Both the position numbers and the translations under genes were made by a program. The notes beneath the pieces are model-generated. The model worked only from the letters and a program-made list of their open reading frames with translations, was not told where the DNA came from and ran no database searches. Positions 26,534 to 35,236 of a stretch of DNA of 64,000 nt are shown piece after piece. Origin of the DNA: Hyphomicrobiales bacterium (lineage in GTDB: Bacteria; Pseudomonadota; Alphaproteobacteria; Rhizobiales; Rhizobiaceae); assembly GCA_900465915.1 (NCBI GenBank), contig UBKJ01000023.1, positions 1 to 64,000 on the forward strand. Reading direction: 5' to 3'. Within the stretch, counting starts at the first letter, position 1. Each line of letters begins with the position of its first letter.

Positions 26534-27063
26534 GGCGCGTTGGGTTATAGGCTTGACGCTGTCGAAGACGAAAGCCGGGGTTCGGCATGTCGGCGCGCCG
26601 CCCCTCGGACTATGTCCGGCGCAATGCTGTCGCCATATCAAACGATGGCGCCGCGAGATGTTTGGCGCGCCTTCCGTAGATCGTGCCGCCAAATCTTTAT
26701 GAGGCGGCTTACCGAAACGGCTATGGGTGTGTCGCTCCACCAATCAAGTCGAAAAGCATCCGCATCCCGTTTACGAAAAGCAGGCGAACGCTTCCGCCGT
26801 CTCACGGACTTTCGCAGGAGCCATGGACGATAGAACAAGCGGGCGGAAACTTTCCTGCCTGTCTTCCTGTCGGACGACGCGCTTAACGTTCGGCGTAAAT
26901 TGGACCGAGCATGCAGGCCGCCGCTCAAGGCCGACTATGTCCATTCCGACGGGATGGAAAAGACGCCACGGCGATCAGAGAATCGTGAGAGACGTTCGGC
27001 GGTTTAAGGTCCCAGCGCGCGAAGAAGGCGCGGCAGCCTCCGTCTTTCGGCGCGGGCCGAAAA
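26534..27063. other. 530-bp intergenic stretch without a recognisable gene
   Basis: Visibly lower GC than its neighbours and with only short, mutually conflicting open frames on both strands (for example 26540-26833 plus and 26638-26928 minus). None has a convincing Shine-Dalgarno or a family motif. It separates the accessory sugar region from conserved housekeeping genes, so it may be decayed DNA at an insertion boundary. I see no tRNA or terminal repeats. Confidence 0.4.
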
Positions 27064-27555
27064 TTATTCGCCGATGAGCTGCCGGATGCGGTCGTTGTAT
27101 TTTTTGGCGAAGGCGATGTGCTCGGGATTGACGCCCTTGCTCTCGTCCATGAGCTGCTGCTCGCCCTCGGCTTCCGCCGCGGCGAGGCTGCTGGTCAGCG
27201 CGAAATAGCCGACGATATAGTCGCGCGGGTCGAGGTTCTGGCTCTTCAGCGCCGCCATCACCTGCGGGCGCGCCTTGACGCTCGCCACCATCGCGTCGAT
27301 GGAGGGGGCGAGGTCGCGGCCTTCCTCCTCGGTCGGGGCCAGCTCCATGTCGGCGAGCTGCTGCTGCGCCTTCTCCATGCGGGCGAGAAAATCCTCGGTC
27401 AGCTTGAAGTCGTTGACTTCCTGCGGCGTCTTGCGAGGGGCGATGTCCAGCATGTCCTGCGCCGATGCCATGGGCGCCATCGCCGGCGCGGCGAGGAGAC
27501 CGGCGGCCAGAAGGGCGGCGCAAGCGAGGGCCGAAAGGCGCGGGGCAATGCTCAT
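27064..27555 (-). CDS. hypothetical secreted protein
   Basis: 163 aa with a clear signal peptide (MSIAPRLSALACAALLAAGL, cleavage probably near ASA before QDM). The mature part is mostly helical and acidic (MEKAQQQLADMELAP, then LDPRDYIVGYFAL) and lacks cysteines. GGAAA lies upstream of the chosen ATG; an in-frame open extension to 27645 is discarded because it runs almost into the gloB-like stop. I do not recognise the family. It lies directly downstream of the gloB-like gene on the same strand and may be transcribed with it. Confidence 0.7.
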   Translation of the reverse strand: MSIAPRLSALACAALLAAGLLAAPAMAPMASAQDMLDIAPRKTPQEVNDFKLTEDFLARMEKAQQQLADMELAPTEEEGRDLAPSIDAMVASVKARPQVMAALKSQNLDPRDYIVGYFALTSSLAAAEAEGEQQLMDESKGVNPEHIAFAKKYNDRIRQLIGE

Positions 27556-27641
27556 GTCAGCGTCGTTTCCGTTGTTCGGCTCTGTTTTGCTTGCAGGCGC
27601 CGGCGAATGCAAGCCGCTTCGCGGCCCGGCCGCCCGGGCGG

Positions 27642-28424
27642 TCAAAAAATATCCTTGCGCTTGCGGATTTCGGCGAAGACCGCCTCGTCCGGCGCGTCGC
27701 TCAGGCCCAGCCGGGCGCGGACGCCGCGGTCGTGCCAGCGCAGGAAGGGATTGGTGGCCATCTCCAGCGCGATGGTGCTGGGCAGCGTCATGCGGTCGGC
27801 GGCGCGCAGGCGGGCGATCTGCGCCGCGCGCTCCTTCAGCGCCGGGTTGTCGGGGTCGACGCTGAGCGCGAAGCGGGCGTTGCCCTCGGTATATTCATGG
27901 CCGCAATAGACCGCCGTGTCGCCCGGCAGCGCCACCAGCCGGCGCAGCGATTCGAACATGGTCGCCGGCGTTCCCTCGAACAGCCGCCCGCAGCCGAGCG
28001 CGAACAGCGTGTCGCCGGTGAAGACCATCTTGGCCTCGGGCAGGTAATAGGAGACCTCGCCCGCCGTATGGCCCGGCGTGGCGATGACCCGCACCTCGAA
28101 CAGGCCGAAGGTGAAGCTGTCGCCGTGTTTGACCGTGCGGTCCACGCCGGGAATCTTCGACGCTTCGGCGGCGGGGGCGACGATGGTGACGCCGAATTTC
28201 TTCTTCAGCGCCTCGTTGCCCTCGACATGGTCGAGATGGTGATGGGTGGTGAAGACGAAGTCCAGCGTCCAGCCGCGCCGCGCCAGCGCCGCCTCGATCG
28301 CCGCCGCGTCCGGCGCGTCGATGCTGGCCGTCAGCGCGCTGACCGGATCGTGGATCAGCACGCCGTAATTGTCGCTGCGGCAGATGAATTGCTCGACGTC
28401 GAGCCGCTTGTCCTGTTCCGCCAT
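27642..28424 (-). CDS. gloB: MBL-fold hydrolase, hydroxyacylglutathione hydrolase (GloB)-like
   Basis: 260-aa metallo-beta-lactamase-fold enzyme. The metal motif is THHHLDHVEGN, with further ligands in PGHTAGE, FTGDTLF and YCGHEYT. The C-terminal HAGH extension follows, including a region ending NPFLRW, typical of glyoxalase II. It hydrolyses S-lactoylglutathione to lactate and glutathione, completing methylglyoxal detoxification. Length fits GloB (about 255 aa). Confidence 0.9.
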   Translation of the reverse strand: MAEQDKRLDVEQFICRSDNYGVLIHDPVSALTASIDAPDAAAIEAALARRGWTLDFVFTTHHHLDHVEGNEALKKKFGVTIVAPAAEASKIPGVDRTVKHGDSFTFGLFEVRVIATPGHTAGEVSYYLPEAKMVFTGDTLFALGCGRLFEGTPATMFESLRRLVALPGDTAVYCGHEYTEGNARFALSVDPDNPALKERAAQIARLRAADRMTLPSTIALEMATNPFLRWHDRGVRARLGLSDAPDEAVFAEIRKRKDIF

Positions 28425-28455
28425 GGCCGTTCTCCCTTTCGTCCGCTTTTGGGGA

Positions 28456-29118
28456 TTAAGATTGGGCCTTCCCGTCCTCAGTCAAGGAATGTTTCTGGAT
28501 AAGCGGCATTTGCGACAGGGTGAAGACGACGGTGATGGGGATGGTGCCCCAGACCTTGAAATAGAGCCATGTATCCTCGGAAAAATTGCGCCAGACGATC
28601 TCGTTGAGCGCGGCGAGGAACAGGAAGAACAGGCCCCAGCGGAAGGTGAGCTTGCGCCAGCCCTCGGCGTCGAGCTGGAAGGCCGCGTCGAAGACATAGG
28701 CCAGCAGCGACTTGCGGAAGAGGAGCCCGCCCAAGAGCACCACGCCGAACAGCGTGTTGATGATGGTCGGCTTCATGAAGGCGAAGGTCTCGTCCTGCAG
28801 CCAGATCGCCAGCGCGCCGAAGACGAAGACGACGATGGCCGAGACCAGCGGCATGATCGGCAGGCGGCGCGTCATCAGCCAGGAGGCGGCGAGCGAGATC
28901 GCCGTCGCCGCCATGAAGAAGGCGGTGGCGATCAGGATCGGCTTGCCGATCAGCGCCAGGACCGGGAATTTATGCGCCAGCCATTCGCCGCGCAGGGTGA
29001 CGAAGAAGAAGACGAGGCCGGGGCCGAGCTCCAGCAGGAATTTCAGCAGCGGCGCCATCTGCTTGCGCTCGGCCGCGGTTTCCTCGGTCGGGTCGGTCTC
29101 GAAAACGGGATGGTCCAT
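28456..29118 (-). CDS. yciB: inner membrane septation protein YciB/IspZ
   Basis: 220-aa membrane protein with about five hydrophobic segments and the family core [21 protein letters not shown] ([19 protein letters not shown]) and [11 protein letters not shown]. It affects cell-envelope integrity and septation in enterobacteria. The start overlaps the ftsY stop by one base (TGATG), a conserved alphaproteobacterial arrangement. Confidence 0.9.
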   Translation of the reverse strand: MDHPVFETDPTEETAAERKQMAPLLKFLLELGPGLVFFFVTLRGEWLAHKFPVLALIGKPILIATAFFMAATAISLAASWLMTRRLPIMPLVSAIVVFVFGALAIWLQDETFAFMKPTIINTLFGVVLLGGLLFRKSLLAYVFDAAFQLDAEGWRKLTFRWGLFFLFLAALNEIVWRNFSEDTWLYFKVWGTIPITVVFTLSQMPLIQKHSLTEDGKAQS

Positions 29119-30455
29119 CAGGCGACTCCTGCGATGGCGCGGGCGAAGTCCCTGGCCGCGAAAGGTTCGAGATCGTCGACGCCCTCGCCGACGCCGATGA
29201 AATAGACCGGCAATTTGTGCTTGGCCGAGATGGCGACGAGGATGCCGCCGCGCGCCGTGCCGTCGAGCTTGGTCATGACCAGGCCGCTGACGCCGGCGAT
29301 GTTCTTGAAGATCTCGACCTGGTTGAGCGCGTTCTGGCCGGTGGTGGCGTCGAGCGTCTGCAACACGGTGTGCGGCGCGTCGGGATCGTGCTTGCCCAGC
29401 ACGCGGACGATCTTGGCCAGCTCGTCCATCAACTCGGCCTTGTTCTGCAGGCGGCCGGCGGTGTCGATGATCAGCACGTCGCTGCCCGCCTCCTTGGCCT
29501 TCTCCCAGGCGTCGTAGGCGAGGCCGGCGGCGTCGGCGCCGAGCTTGGAGGAGACGACCGGCGCGCCGGTGCGCTGGCCCCAGATGTGGAGCTGCTCGAT
29601 CGCCGCGGCGCGGAAGGTGTCGCCGGCGGCGAGCATCACCTTGAGCCCGCCGGCGGTGAGCTTGGCGGCCAGCTTGCCGATGGTGGTGGTCTTGCCGGTG
29701 CCGTTGACGCCGACGACCAGGATCACATGCGGCTTGTGCGACAGGTCCAGCTCCAGAGGTTTCGCCACCGGGGTCAGCACCTTCTCGATCTCGGCGCTCA
29801 TGATGGCGCGCACTTCCTCGCCGGTCACGTCCTTGCCGTAGCGGCCCGAGGCCAGCGCGTCGGTGACGCGCATCGCGGTCTCAAGCCCGAGGTCGGCCTG
29901 GATCAGCACGTCCTCCAGGTCCTGCAGCGTGTCGTCGTCGAGCTTGCGCTTGGTGAAGATGCCGCCGATGGATTCGCTGAGCGAATTGGACGAGCGCAGA
30001 AGGCCCCGGCGCAGGCGCTCGAACCAGGAGAGTTTTGGCGCAGGCGCGGCTTCGACCGGCTTTTCCTCGGCCTTTTCCTCGACGGTTTTGGCGACCTTGA
30101 CCTTTTTCGGCGCGGGGGCCGGCGCAGGCTCGGGCGCGGCTTCGACGACGGGCTCCGGCGCGGGCGCGGCTTCCAGGACGGGTTCGGGGGCGGGCTCGGC
30201 GACCGGCTCCGGCTCCATCACCGGCGGCTGCTCGATGGGGATCTCGACCTCGGCGACCGGGTGCTCGGCGACGGGCTCGGGGGCCTCTGACGGCTGCTCA
30301 GCGGCGGGTTCGGGTTCGGCTGCGGCGGGCGGCTCCGGCTGCGGGGCGGGCTCGGGGACGGCCGGCGTTTCGGGCGCGGCGGCGTCGGGCTGCTCGGCCG
30401 GGTCGCCCTCCTTCTTGCCGAAGGAGAACATTTTTTTGATGAAACCAAGCGCCAT
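29118..30455 (-). CDS. ftsY: signal recognition particle receptor FtsY
   Basis: 445-aa SRP receptor GTPase. The G1 motif is [15 protein letters not shown], then DTAGR (G3) and TKLDG (G4); the NG domain fills about the last 300 residues. It docks the ribosome-SRP complex to the Sec translocon. The N-terminal A domain (about residues 15-130) is unusually long and made almost wholly of Pro, Ala, Glu and Val. It begins with a lysine/phenylalanine-rich amphipathic helix ([15 protein letters not shown]), suited to membrane contact. Confidence 0.95.
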   Translation of the reverse strand: MALGFIKKMFSFGKKEGDPAEQPDAAAPETPAVPEPAPQPEPPAAAEPEPAAEQPSEAPEPVAEHPVAEVEIPIEQPPVMEPEPVAEPAPEPVLEAAPAPEPVVEAAPEPAPAPAPKKVKVAKTVEEKAEEKPVEAAPAPKLSWFERLRRGLLRSSNSLSESIGGIFTKRKLDDDTLQDLEDVLIQADLGLETAMRVTDALASGRYGKDVTGEEVRAIMSAEIEKVLTPVAKPLELDLSHKPHVILVVGVNGTGKTTTIGKLAAKLTAGGLKVMLAAGDTFRAAAIEQLHIWGQRTGAPVVSSKLGADAAGLAYDAWEKAKEAGSDVLIIDTAGRLQNKAELMDELAKIVRVLGKHDPDAPHTVLQTLDATTGQNALNQVEIFKNIAGVSGLVMTKLDGTARGGILVAISAKHKLPVYFIGVGEGVDDLEPFAARDFARAIAGVA

Positions 30456-30476
30456 GGGTACTGCTTCCGATGCCTG

Positions 30477-31760
30477 TTATGCCGCCGCCGGCGCGAGCGG
30501 ACGGGTGAGGAGCTTCTCCCCGTCATGGCCGGTCACGATGCGTTCGAGGATATCGCCGGGCGCGCCCGCGTCGACGGCGGCGAGGGTAAAGCCCTCCGTG
30601 CGGGCCACGCCTTCCTTCTCGACAAGCACGCGCTGAATTGTGTCTTTGAGCGACGAAATGTGGTTTTCGTAGGCTTTCTGGCCTTCGGTGCGCAATTTGG
30701 CGGCGCGAATCTTGACGATTTCACGTCTTAATTGCGGCATTCTTGCGGCCGGCGTGCCTTCGCGGGGGCTGTAGGGGAAGACGTGCAGATGGGTGAGGCC
30801 GCATTCCGACACGATCCTGAGCGAGTTCTCGAACATGGCTTCCGTCTCGGTCGGGAAGCCCGCGATGATGTCGGCGCCGAAGACCATGTCGGGGCGTAGC
30901 CCGCGCACCGTCTCGCAGAAGCGGATGGAATCGTCGCGCAGGTGGCGGCGCTTCATGCGCTTCAGGATCATGTCGTCGCCCGCCTGAAGCGAGAGATGCA
31001 GGTGCGGCATCAGCCGTTTCTCGTTGGCGATGGCGTCCATCAGGTCGTCGTCGGCCTCGATGGAATCGATGGAGGAGAGGCGCAGGCGCTTGAGGTCGGG
31101 GACCTCCTTCAGCACCGTCCTGACCAGCTTGCCGAGGCGGAGGTTGCCGGGCAGGTCCGGTCCGTAGGAGGTCATGTCGACGCCGGTCAGCACCACCTCG
31201 GCGTAGCCGTTGCCGACCAGGCGCTTGACCTGCTCCACCACCGCGCCCATCGGCACCGAGCGCGAATTGCCGCGGCCGTAGGGGATGATGCAGAAGGTGC
31301 AGCGATGGTCGCAGCCGTTCTGCACCTGCACGAAGGCGCGGGCGCGGCCCTCGATGGCGTCGACCATGTGGCTCGCCGTCTCGCGCACCTCCATGATGTC
31401 GTTGACGCGCACCTTCTCGAACTGGTTGACGCCGAAATCCGGCAGCATGCGGTAGGAGTTGGACCGGAGCTTCTCCTCGTTGCCGAGCACGAGGTCGACT
31501 TCCTCCATGGCGGCGAAATTGCCGGATTCGGTCTGCGCCGCGCAGCCGGTGACGATGATGCGCGCCTCCGGGTTCTCGCGCCGCGCCTTGCGGATCGCCT
31601 GCCGCGCCTGGCGCACGGCCTCCGAGGTCACCGCGCAGGTGTTGAAGATGATGGCGCCGTCCTTGAGCGTCCCCAGCCCGGCGGCGTCGGCCTCGCGCTT
31701 CATCACCTCGGATTCGTAGGTGTTGAGGCGGCAGCCGAAGGTGACGACTTCGACGCCCAT
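30477..31760 (-). CDS. mtaB: tRNA t6A37 methylthiotransferase MtaB
   Basis: 427-aa radical-SAM methylthiotransferase turning t6A37 into ms2t6A37. The N-terminal MTTase domain carries cluster cysteines in TFGCRLN, NTCAVTS and VTGCAAQ; the radical-SAM cluster is CDHRCTFC; a TRAM-like C-terminal domain follows. Its ATG overlaps the dapF stop by one base. ftsY begins 21 bases downstream, so dapF-mtaB-ftsY-yciB read as one operon. Confidence 0.93.
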   Translation of the reverse strand: MGVEVVTFGCRLNTYESEVMKREADAAGLGTLKDGAIIFNTCAVTSEAVRQARQAIRKARRENPEARIIVTGCAAQTESGNFAAMEEVDLVLGNEEKLRSNSYRMLPDFGVNQFEKVRVNDIMEVRETASHMVDAIEGRARAFVQVQNGCDHRCTFCIIPYGRGNSRSVPMGAVVEQVKRLVGNGYAEVVLTGVDMTSYGPDLPGNLRLGKLVRTVLKEVPDLKRLRLSSIDSIEADDDLMDAIANEKRLMPHLHLSLQAGDDMILKRMKRRHLRDDSIRFCETVRGLRPDMVFGADIIAGFPTETEAMFENSLRIVSECGLTHLHVFPYSPREGTPAARMPQLRREIVKIRAAKLRTEGQKAYENHISSLKDTIQRVLVEKEGVARTEGFTLAAVDAGAPGDILERIVTGHDGEKLLTRPLAPAAA

Positions 31761-32653
31761 CAGGCCGCTCCCTGGTCGCCGGTCTCGGCGTCGCGGCTCC
31801 ACGCGCCGGTGGCGGGATCGAAGGTGCCGGAAAACTCCCATTCGGCCGGGCCGGTCATCATGACGTGGTCGTCGGCGCGCCATTCGATGACGAGCGGCCC
31901 GCCCGGAACCTGCACCGTGACCTTGCGCCCTGTCCGCCCGGTGCGGGCGGCGGAGACGGCGGCCGCGCAGGCCGCCGAGCCGCAGGCGCGCGTCAGGCCC
32001 GCGCCGCGCTCCCAGGTGCGCAGGACGAGCGTTTCGGGCGAGGTGACCTGCGCGATGGAGATGTTGGCGCGCTCGGGGAAGATCGGGTGATTCTCCAGAA
32101 GCGGGCCGAACTTGTCCAATTCGTAGGACCAGACGTCGCGGTCGACCCAGAAGATCGCGTGCGGATTGCCCATCGAGGCGACCGAGGGCGAATGCAGCAC
32201 GGGCGCGTCGATGGGGCCGACCTGCAATTCGATGCGGCTTGTGTCGTGGAATTCCTCCGCCAGCGGGATGTCGCGCCAGTCGAAGCGCGGCCTGCCCATG
32301 TCGACGGTGACGAGGCCGTCGGCGCGCTCCTCGGCGGTGAGGATTCCGGCCCGCGTCTCGAAGGTGAAGGCGCGCCGGCCGGTCTCGGCCGCCAGCGCCT
32401 GCGCCACGCAGCGCGTGCCGTTGCCGCAGGCCTGCGCCTCGGTGCCGTCGCAATTGATGATGGCGATGTAATTGTCGGTGCCCGGCGTGCGCGGATCGTG
32501 GATGGCCATGATCTGGTCGAAGGCGGTGTCGCGGTCGCCGGCCAGGCGGATGGCGGCTTCCGGCGTGACGCGGTCGGCGCGGCCGCGCATGTCGGCGACG
32601 ATGATTTCGTTGCCGAGTCCGTTCATCTTGGCGAAAACTGCCGGTGTGGCCAT
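31760..32653 (-). CDS. dapF: diaminopimelate epimerase
   Basis: 297-aa cofactor-independent epimerase turning L,L- into meso-diaminopimelate for lysine and peptidoglycan. The two catalytic cysteines are in GNGTRCVAQ and [12 protein letters not shown] start at the ATG giving [15 protein letters not shown], which is the family N-terminus; the open frame upstream (to 32830) is not credible protein. First gene of the dapF-mtaB-ftsY-yciB run. Confidence 0.94.
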   Translation of the reverse strand: MATPAVFAKMNGLGNEIIVADMRGRADRVTPEAAIRLAGDRDTAFDQIMAIHDPRTPGTDNYIAIINCDGTEAQACGNGTRCVAQALAAETGRRAFTFETRAGILTAEERADGLVTVDMGRPRFDWRDIPLAEEFHDTSRIELQVGPIDAPVLHSPSVASMGNPHAIFWVDRDVWSYELDKFGPLLENHPIFPERANISIAQVTSPETLVLRTWERGAGLTRACGSAACAAAVSAARTGRTGRKVTVQVPGGPLVIEWRADDHVMMTGPAEWEFSGTFDPATGAWSRDAETGDQGAA

Positions 32654-32965
32654 GGCTGTCGTGGTTCCGTTGCGCCCGCGCCGGCGGGCCGTGATGTTTG
32701 GCGTTCGGCCTCTATATGGCGGAAAAGACCGCAAATTGCCAGTGCCGGCGCATGCCGATCGGGCGCCGTCGACGCATGGCGGCAAGTGTGGCCTTCCTGC
32801 GCCAGTTTGCAAATTTGTGAAGGGTTTCAAACCCCGACGCCCGCTTCCGCCCTGAAATTGCCGGAAGGGAGTGTTGCTTTTTTCGCCGTAAGCCCATTTT
32901 ATCGGTGCAAACTGGATCGAGACCGGAAGACGTTCGTCCGTCGCAAGACCAAGGTGGAGACTTTT
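32654..32965. other. divergent intergenic region between dapF and the omp19-like gene
   Basis: 312 bp that must hold the promoters of both divergent transcripts. AT-rich patches lie at about 32695-32720 (CTATAT on the plus strand) and 32875-32905. I see no small gene or strong hairpin. Confidence 0.5.
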
Positions 32966-33508
32966 ATGAGAATTTCAAAAGCAAGTCTGCTCAGCCTCGC
33001 CGTGGCCGGCATCGCGCTGGCCGGCTGCCAAAGCTCGCGCTTCAGCGACGGCGGCGACAACGTCTCGCCCATGCCGGCGGCGCCCGCGCCGCTGACGCCT
33101 GCGCCGACCAGCACCGTGCAGAAGGGCGACCTGTCCTCGCCCAACGGCGCGCAATATCCCACCGCGCCCGGCGCCGACGCCGGCCAGCAGGGCACGCAGG
33201 TGGCGAGCGCGCCGCCGGCCGCCGCCCCCGACCTCACCCCCGGCGCCGTCGCCGGCGTCTGGAGCGCCTCGATCGGCGGCCAGAGCTGCAAGATCGCCAC
33301 GCCGCAGACCAAATACGGCCAGGGTTTCCGCGCCGGCCCGCTGCGCTGCCCGGGCGAGCTGGCGAACCTGTCGTCCTGGGCCGTCAACGGCAAGCAGCTC
33401 GTGCTCTACGATTCCAGCGGCGGCACGGTCGCCTCGCTCTATTCGTCGGGCCAGAGCCGCTTCAGCGGCCAGACCACCGGCGGCCAGGCCGTCACGCTCT
33501 CGCGCTGA
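32966..33508 (+). CDS. omp19: outer membrane lipoprotein, Omp19-like (Inh-type domain)
   Basis: 180-aa lipoprotein. The signal peptide ends in the lipobox LAGC, with Cys21 as acylation site. A proline/alanine-rich linker (~25-95) leads to a beta-rich domain with two cysteines ([21 protein letters not shown]) that closely resembles the Brucella Omp19 C-terminal domain, a protease-inhibitor-like (Inh) fold. In Brucella, Omp19 is surface-exposed and inhibits host proteases; that role here is inference. AAGGTGGAGA precedes the ATG. It is the best taxonomic marker in the window. Confidence 0.9.
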   Translation: MRISKASLLSLAVAGIALAGCQSSRFSDGGDNVSPMPAAPAPLTPAPTSTVQKGDLSSPNGAQYPTAPGADAGQQGTQVASAPPAAAPDLTPGAVAGVWSASIGGQSCKIATPQTKYGQGFRAGPLRCPGELANLSSWAVNGKQLVLYDSSGGTVASLYSSGQSRFSGQTTGGQAVTLSR

Positions 33509-33595
33509 GCGGCCGAACCCTCTCGCGGCGGAGCGCCTGAAGCGGCGCTCCGCCGCAATGCGTCTCCAACCTGAACATCGCGACCGGACTCCGAC

Positions 33596-34762
33596 ATGTC
33601 TTTCGACGGCAATCTGAAGGCTTTTCCATCGGTCCGCGAGCGTTACGAGGCGCTGGCGCGGGCGGGCGAGGTGGAGAGCGATCCGGCGCAGCTGGCGCTG
33701 ACCGTCCGCCTCGACCGGCTGATCGAGGACATCTGCTCCAAGCGGCTGACGCGCAAGTCGAGCGCGCTGGGCTGGCTGTTCGGCAAGCGCCAGCCGGCCG
33801 AGATCGTCAAGGGGCTCTATGTCCATGGCGAGGTCGGGCGCGGCAAGACCATGCTGATGGACATGTTCTTCGCGCTGGTGCCCGTGGAGCGCAAAAGGCG
33901 CACGCATTTCAACGACTTCATGGCCGACGTGCACGAGCGCATCTATGCGCACCGGCAGGCGCACAAGCGCGGCGAGACCAAGCAGGACGACCCCATCCCG
34001 CCGGTGGCCGACGCGCTGAGCCGGCAGGCCTGGGTGCTGTGCTTCGACGAGTTCACCGTCACCGACATCGCCGACGCCATGATCCTGTCGCGGCTGTTCA
34101 GCGCGCTGTTCGAGCGCGGCGTGGTGCTGGTGGCGACCTCCAACGTCGCGCCGGACGATCTCTACCGCGACGGCCTCAACCGGCAGCTCTTCCTGCCCTT
34201 CGTCGATATCCTCAAGCGGCATGTCGACGTGGTCAATCTCGACGCGCGCACCGATTACCGGCTGGAGAAGCTCGACCGCCAGCCGGTCTACCTGACGCCG
34301 CTGACGCCGGAGAACCAGCGCCGCATGGACTCCGCCTGGGCGGCGCAGGCGCATGGGGCGGCGGAGAAGGCCGAAATCGTCGCCGTCAAGGGCCGCGAGA
34401 TCGCCGTTCCGCGCGCGGTCGAAGGCGCGCATGGGCCGGCGGCGCGCTTCTCCTTCGACGATCTCTGCGCGCAGCCGCTGGGCGCGGCGGATTACATCGC
34501 CATCGTCAAGCGCTATCCGACGCTGTTCCTGGACGGGGTTCCCGTGCTGGACCTGTCGCGCCGCAACGAGGCCAAGCGCTTCATCCTGCTGGTCGACGTG
34601 CTCTACGACCATCACGCGCGGCTGTTCGTGACGGCGGAGGCGGCGCCGGAAAAGCTCTACACCGCCAAAAGCGGCACGGAATCCTTCGAGTTCGACCGCA
34701 CCGCCTCGCGCCTGTTCGAGATGCAGAGCGCGGATTATCTCGCCGCCGCCGACGCGGCCTGA
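33596..34762 (+). CDS. zapE: AFG1-like ATPase ZapE
   Basis: 388-aa AAA-like ATPase of the AFG1/ZapE family, linked to cell division and, in mitochondria, to turnover of oxidative-phosphorylation proteins. Walker A is GEVGRGKT, Walker B LCFDEF, followed by TDIADAMIL and the NFD-like region NVAPDDLYRDGLNR. In several Rhizobiales I recall this gene next to mdh; here it is 28 kb away. It follows the omp19-like gene by 87 bases. Confidence 0.9.
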   Translation: MSFDGNLKAFPSVRERYEALARAGEVESDPAQLALTVRLDRLIEDICSKRLTRKSSALGWLFGKRQPAEIVKGLYVHGEVGRGKTMLMDMFFALVPVERKRRTHFNDFMADVHERIYAHRQAHKRGETKQDDPIPPVADALSRQAWVLCFDEFTVTDIADAMILSRLFSALFERGVVLVATSNVAPDDLYRDGLNRQLFLPFVDILKRHVDVVNLDARTDYRLEKLDRQPVYLTPLTPENQRRMDSAWAAQAHGAAEKAEIVAVKGREIAVPRAVEGAHGPAARFSFDDLCAQPLGAADYIAIVKRYPTLFLDGVPVLDLSRRNEAKRFILLVDVLYDHHARLFVTAEAAPEKLYTAKSGTESFEFDRTASRLFEMQSADYLAAADAA

Positions 34763-34775
34763 GACTATTCGGGCC

Positions 34776-35147
34776 CTATTCCGGCAAGTGGCAGACGGCC
34801 TCGATATTGTGGCCGTCGGGATCGAGCACGAAGGCGGCGTAATAATCCGGGTGATATTCGGGGCGCAGGCCCGGCCCGCCATGGTCGCGGCCGCCGGCGG
34901 CCAGCGCCGCCTCGTAGAAGCGGTCCACCTCGGCGCGCGTGCCGGCGGAGAAGGCCACATGCAGCACGCCGTCGAGCTTGGCGCCCTTCTGGCCGCCGAT
35001 CCAGAATTCCGGCTTGCCGTTGCGGCCGTAGCCGACCCATTCGCCGAATTCCATCGCCCGCGTGATGCCGAGCGGCGCCAGCGCGGCGTCGTAGAAATCG
35101 CGGGAGCTGGCCATGCTGGTGATGTTGAAGCCTATGTGATCGAGCAT
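34776..35147 (-). CDS. VOC family (glyoxalase/dioxygenase-fold) protein
   Basis: 123-aa single vicinal-oxygen-chelate domain pair. Likely metal ligands are His in MLDHIGFNI, His in VLHVAFSA and Glu in NIEAVCH. The substrate is unknown; relatives are annotated as glyoxalase or bleomycin-resistance-like proteins without proof. It converges on zapE with a 13-base gap. Confidence 0.82.
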   Translation of the reverse strand: MLDHIGFNITSMASSRDFYDAALAPLGITRAMEFGEWVGYGRNGKPEFWIGGQKGAKLDGVLHVAFSAGTRAEVDRFYEAALAAGGRDHGGPGLRPEYHPDYYAAFVLDPDGHNIEAVCHLPE

Positions 35148-35236
35148 CGCTATGTCCGGTTCTGTTCGCCGCGGCCATTATGCCGCGCAAAAAGGCGAAA
35201 GGACAAGCCCGGAGCCTTGGCCCAGAGCCCGGCTTG

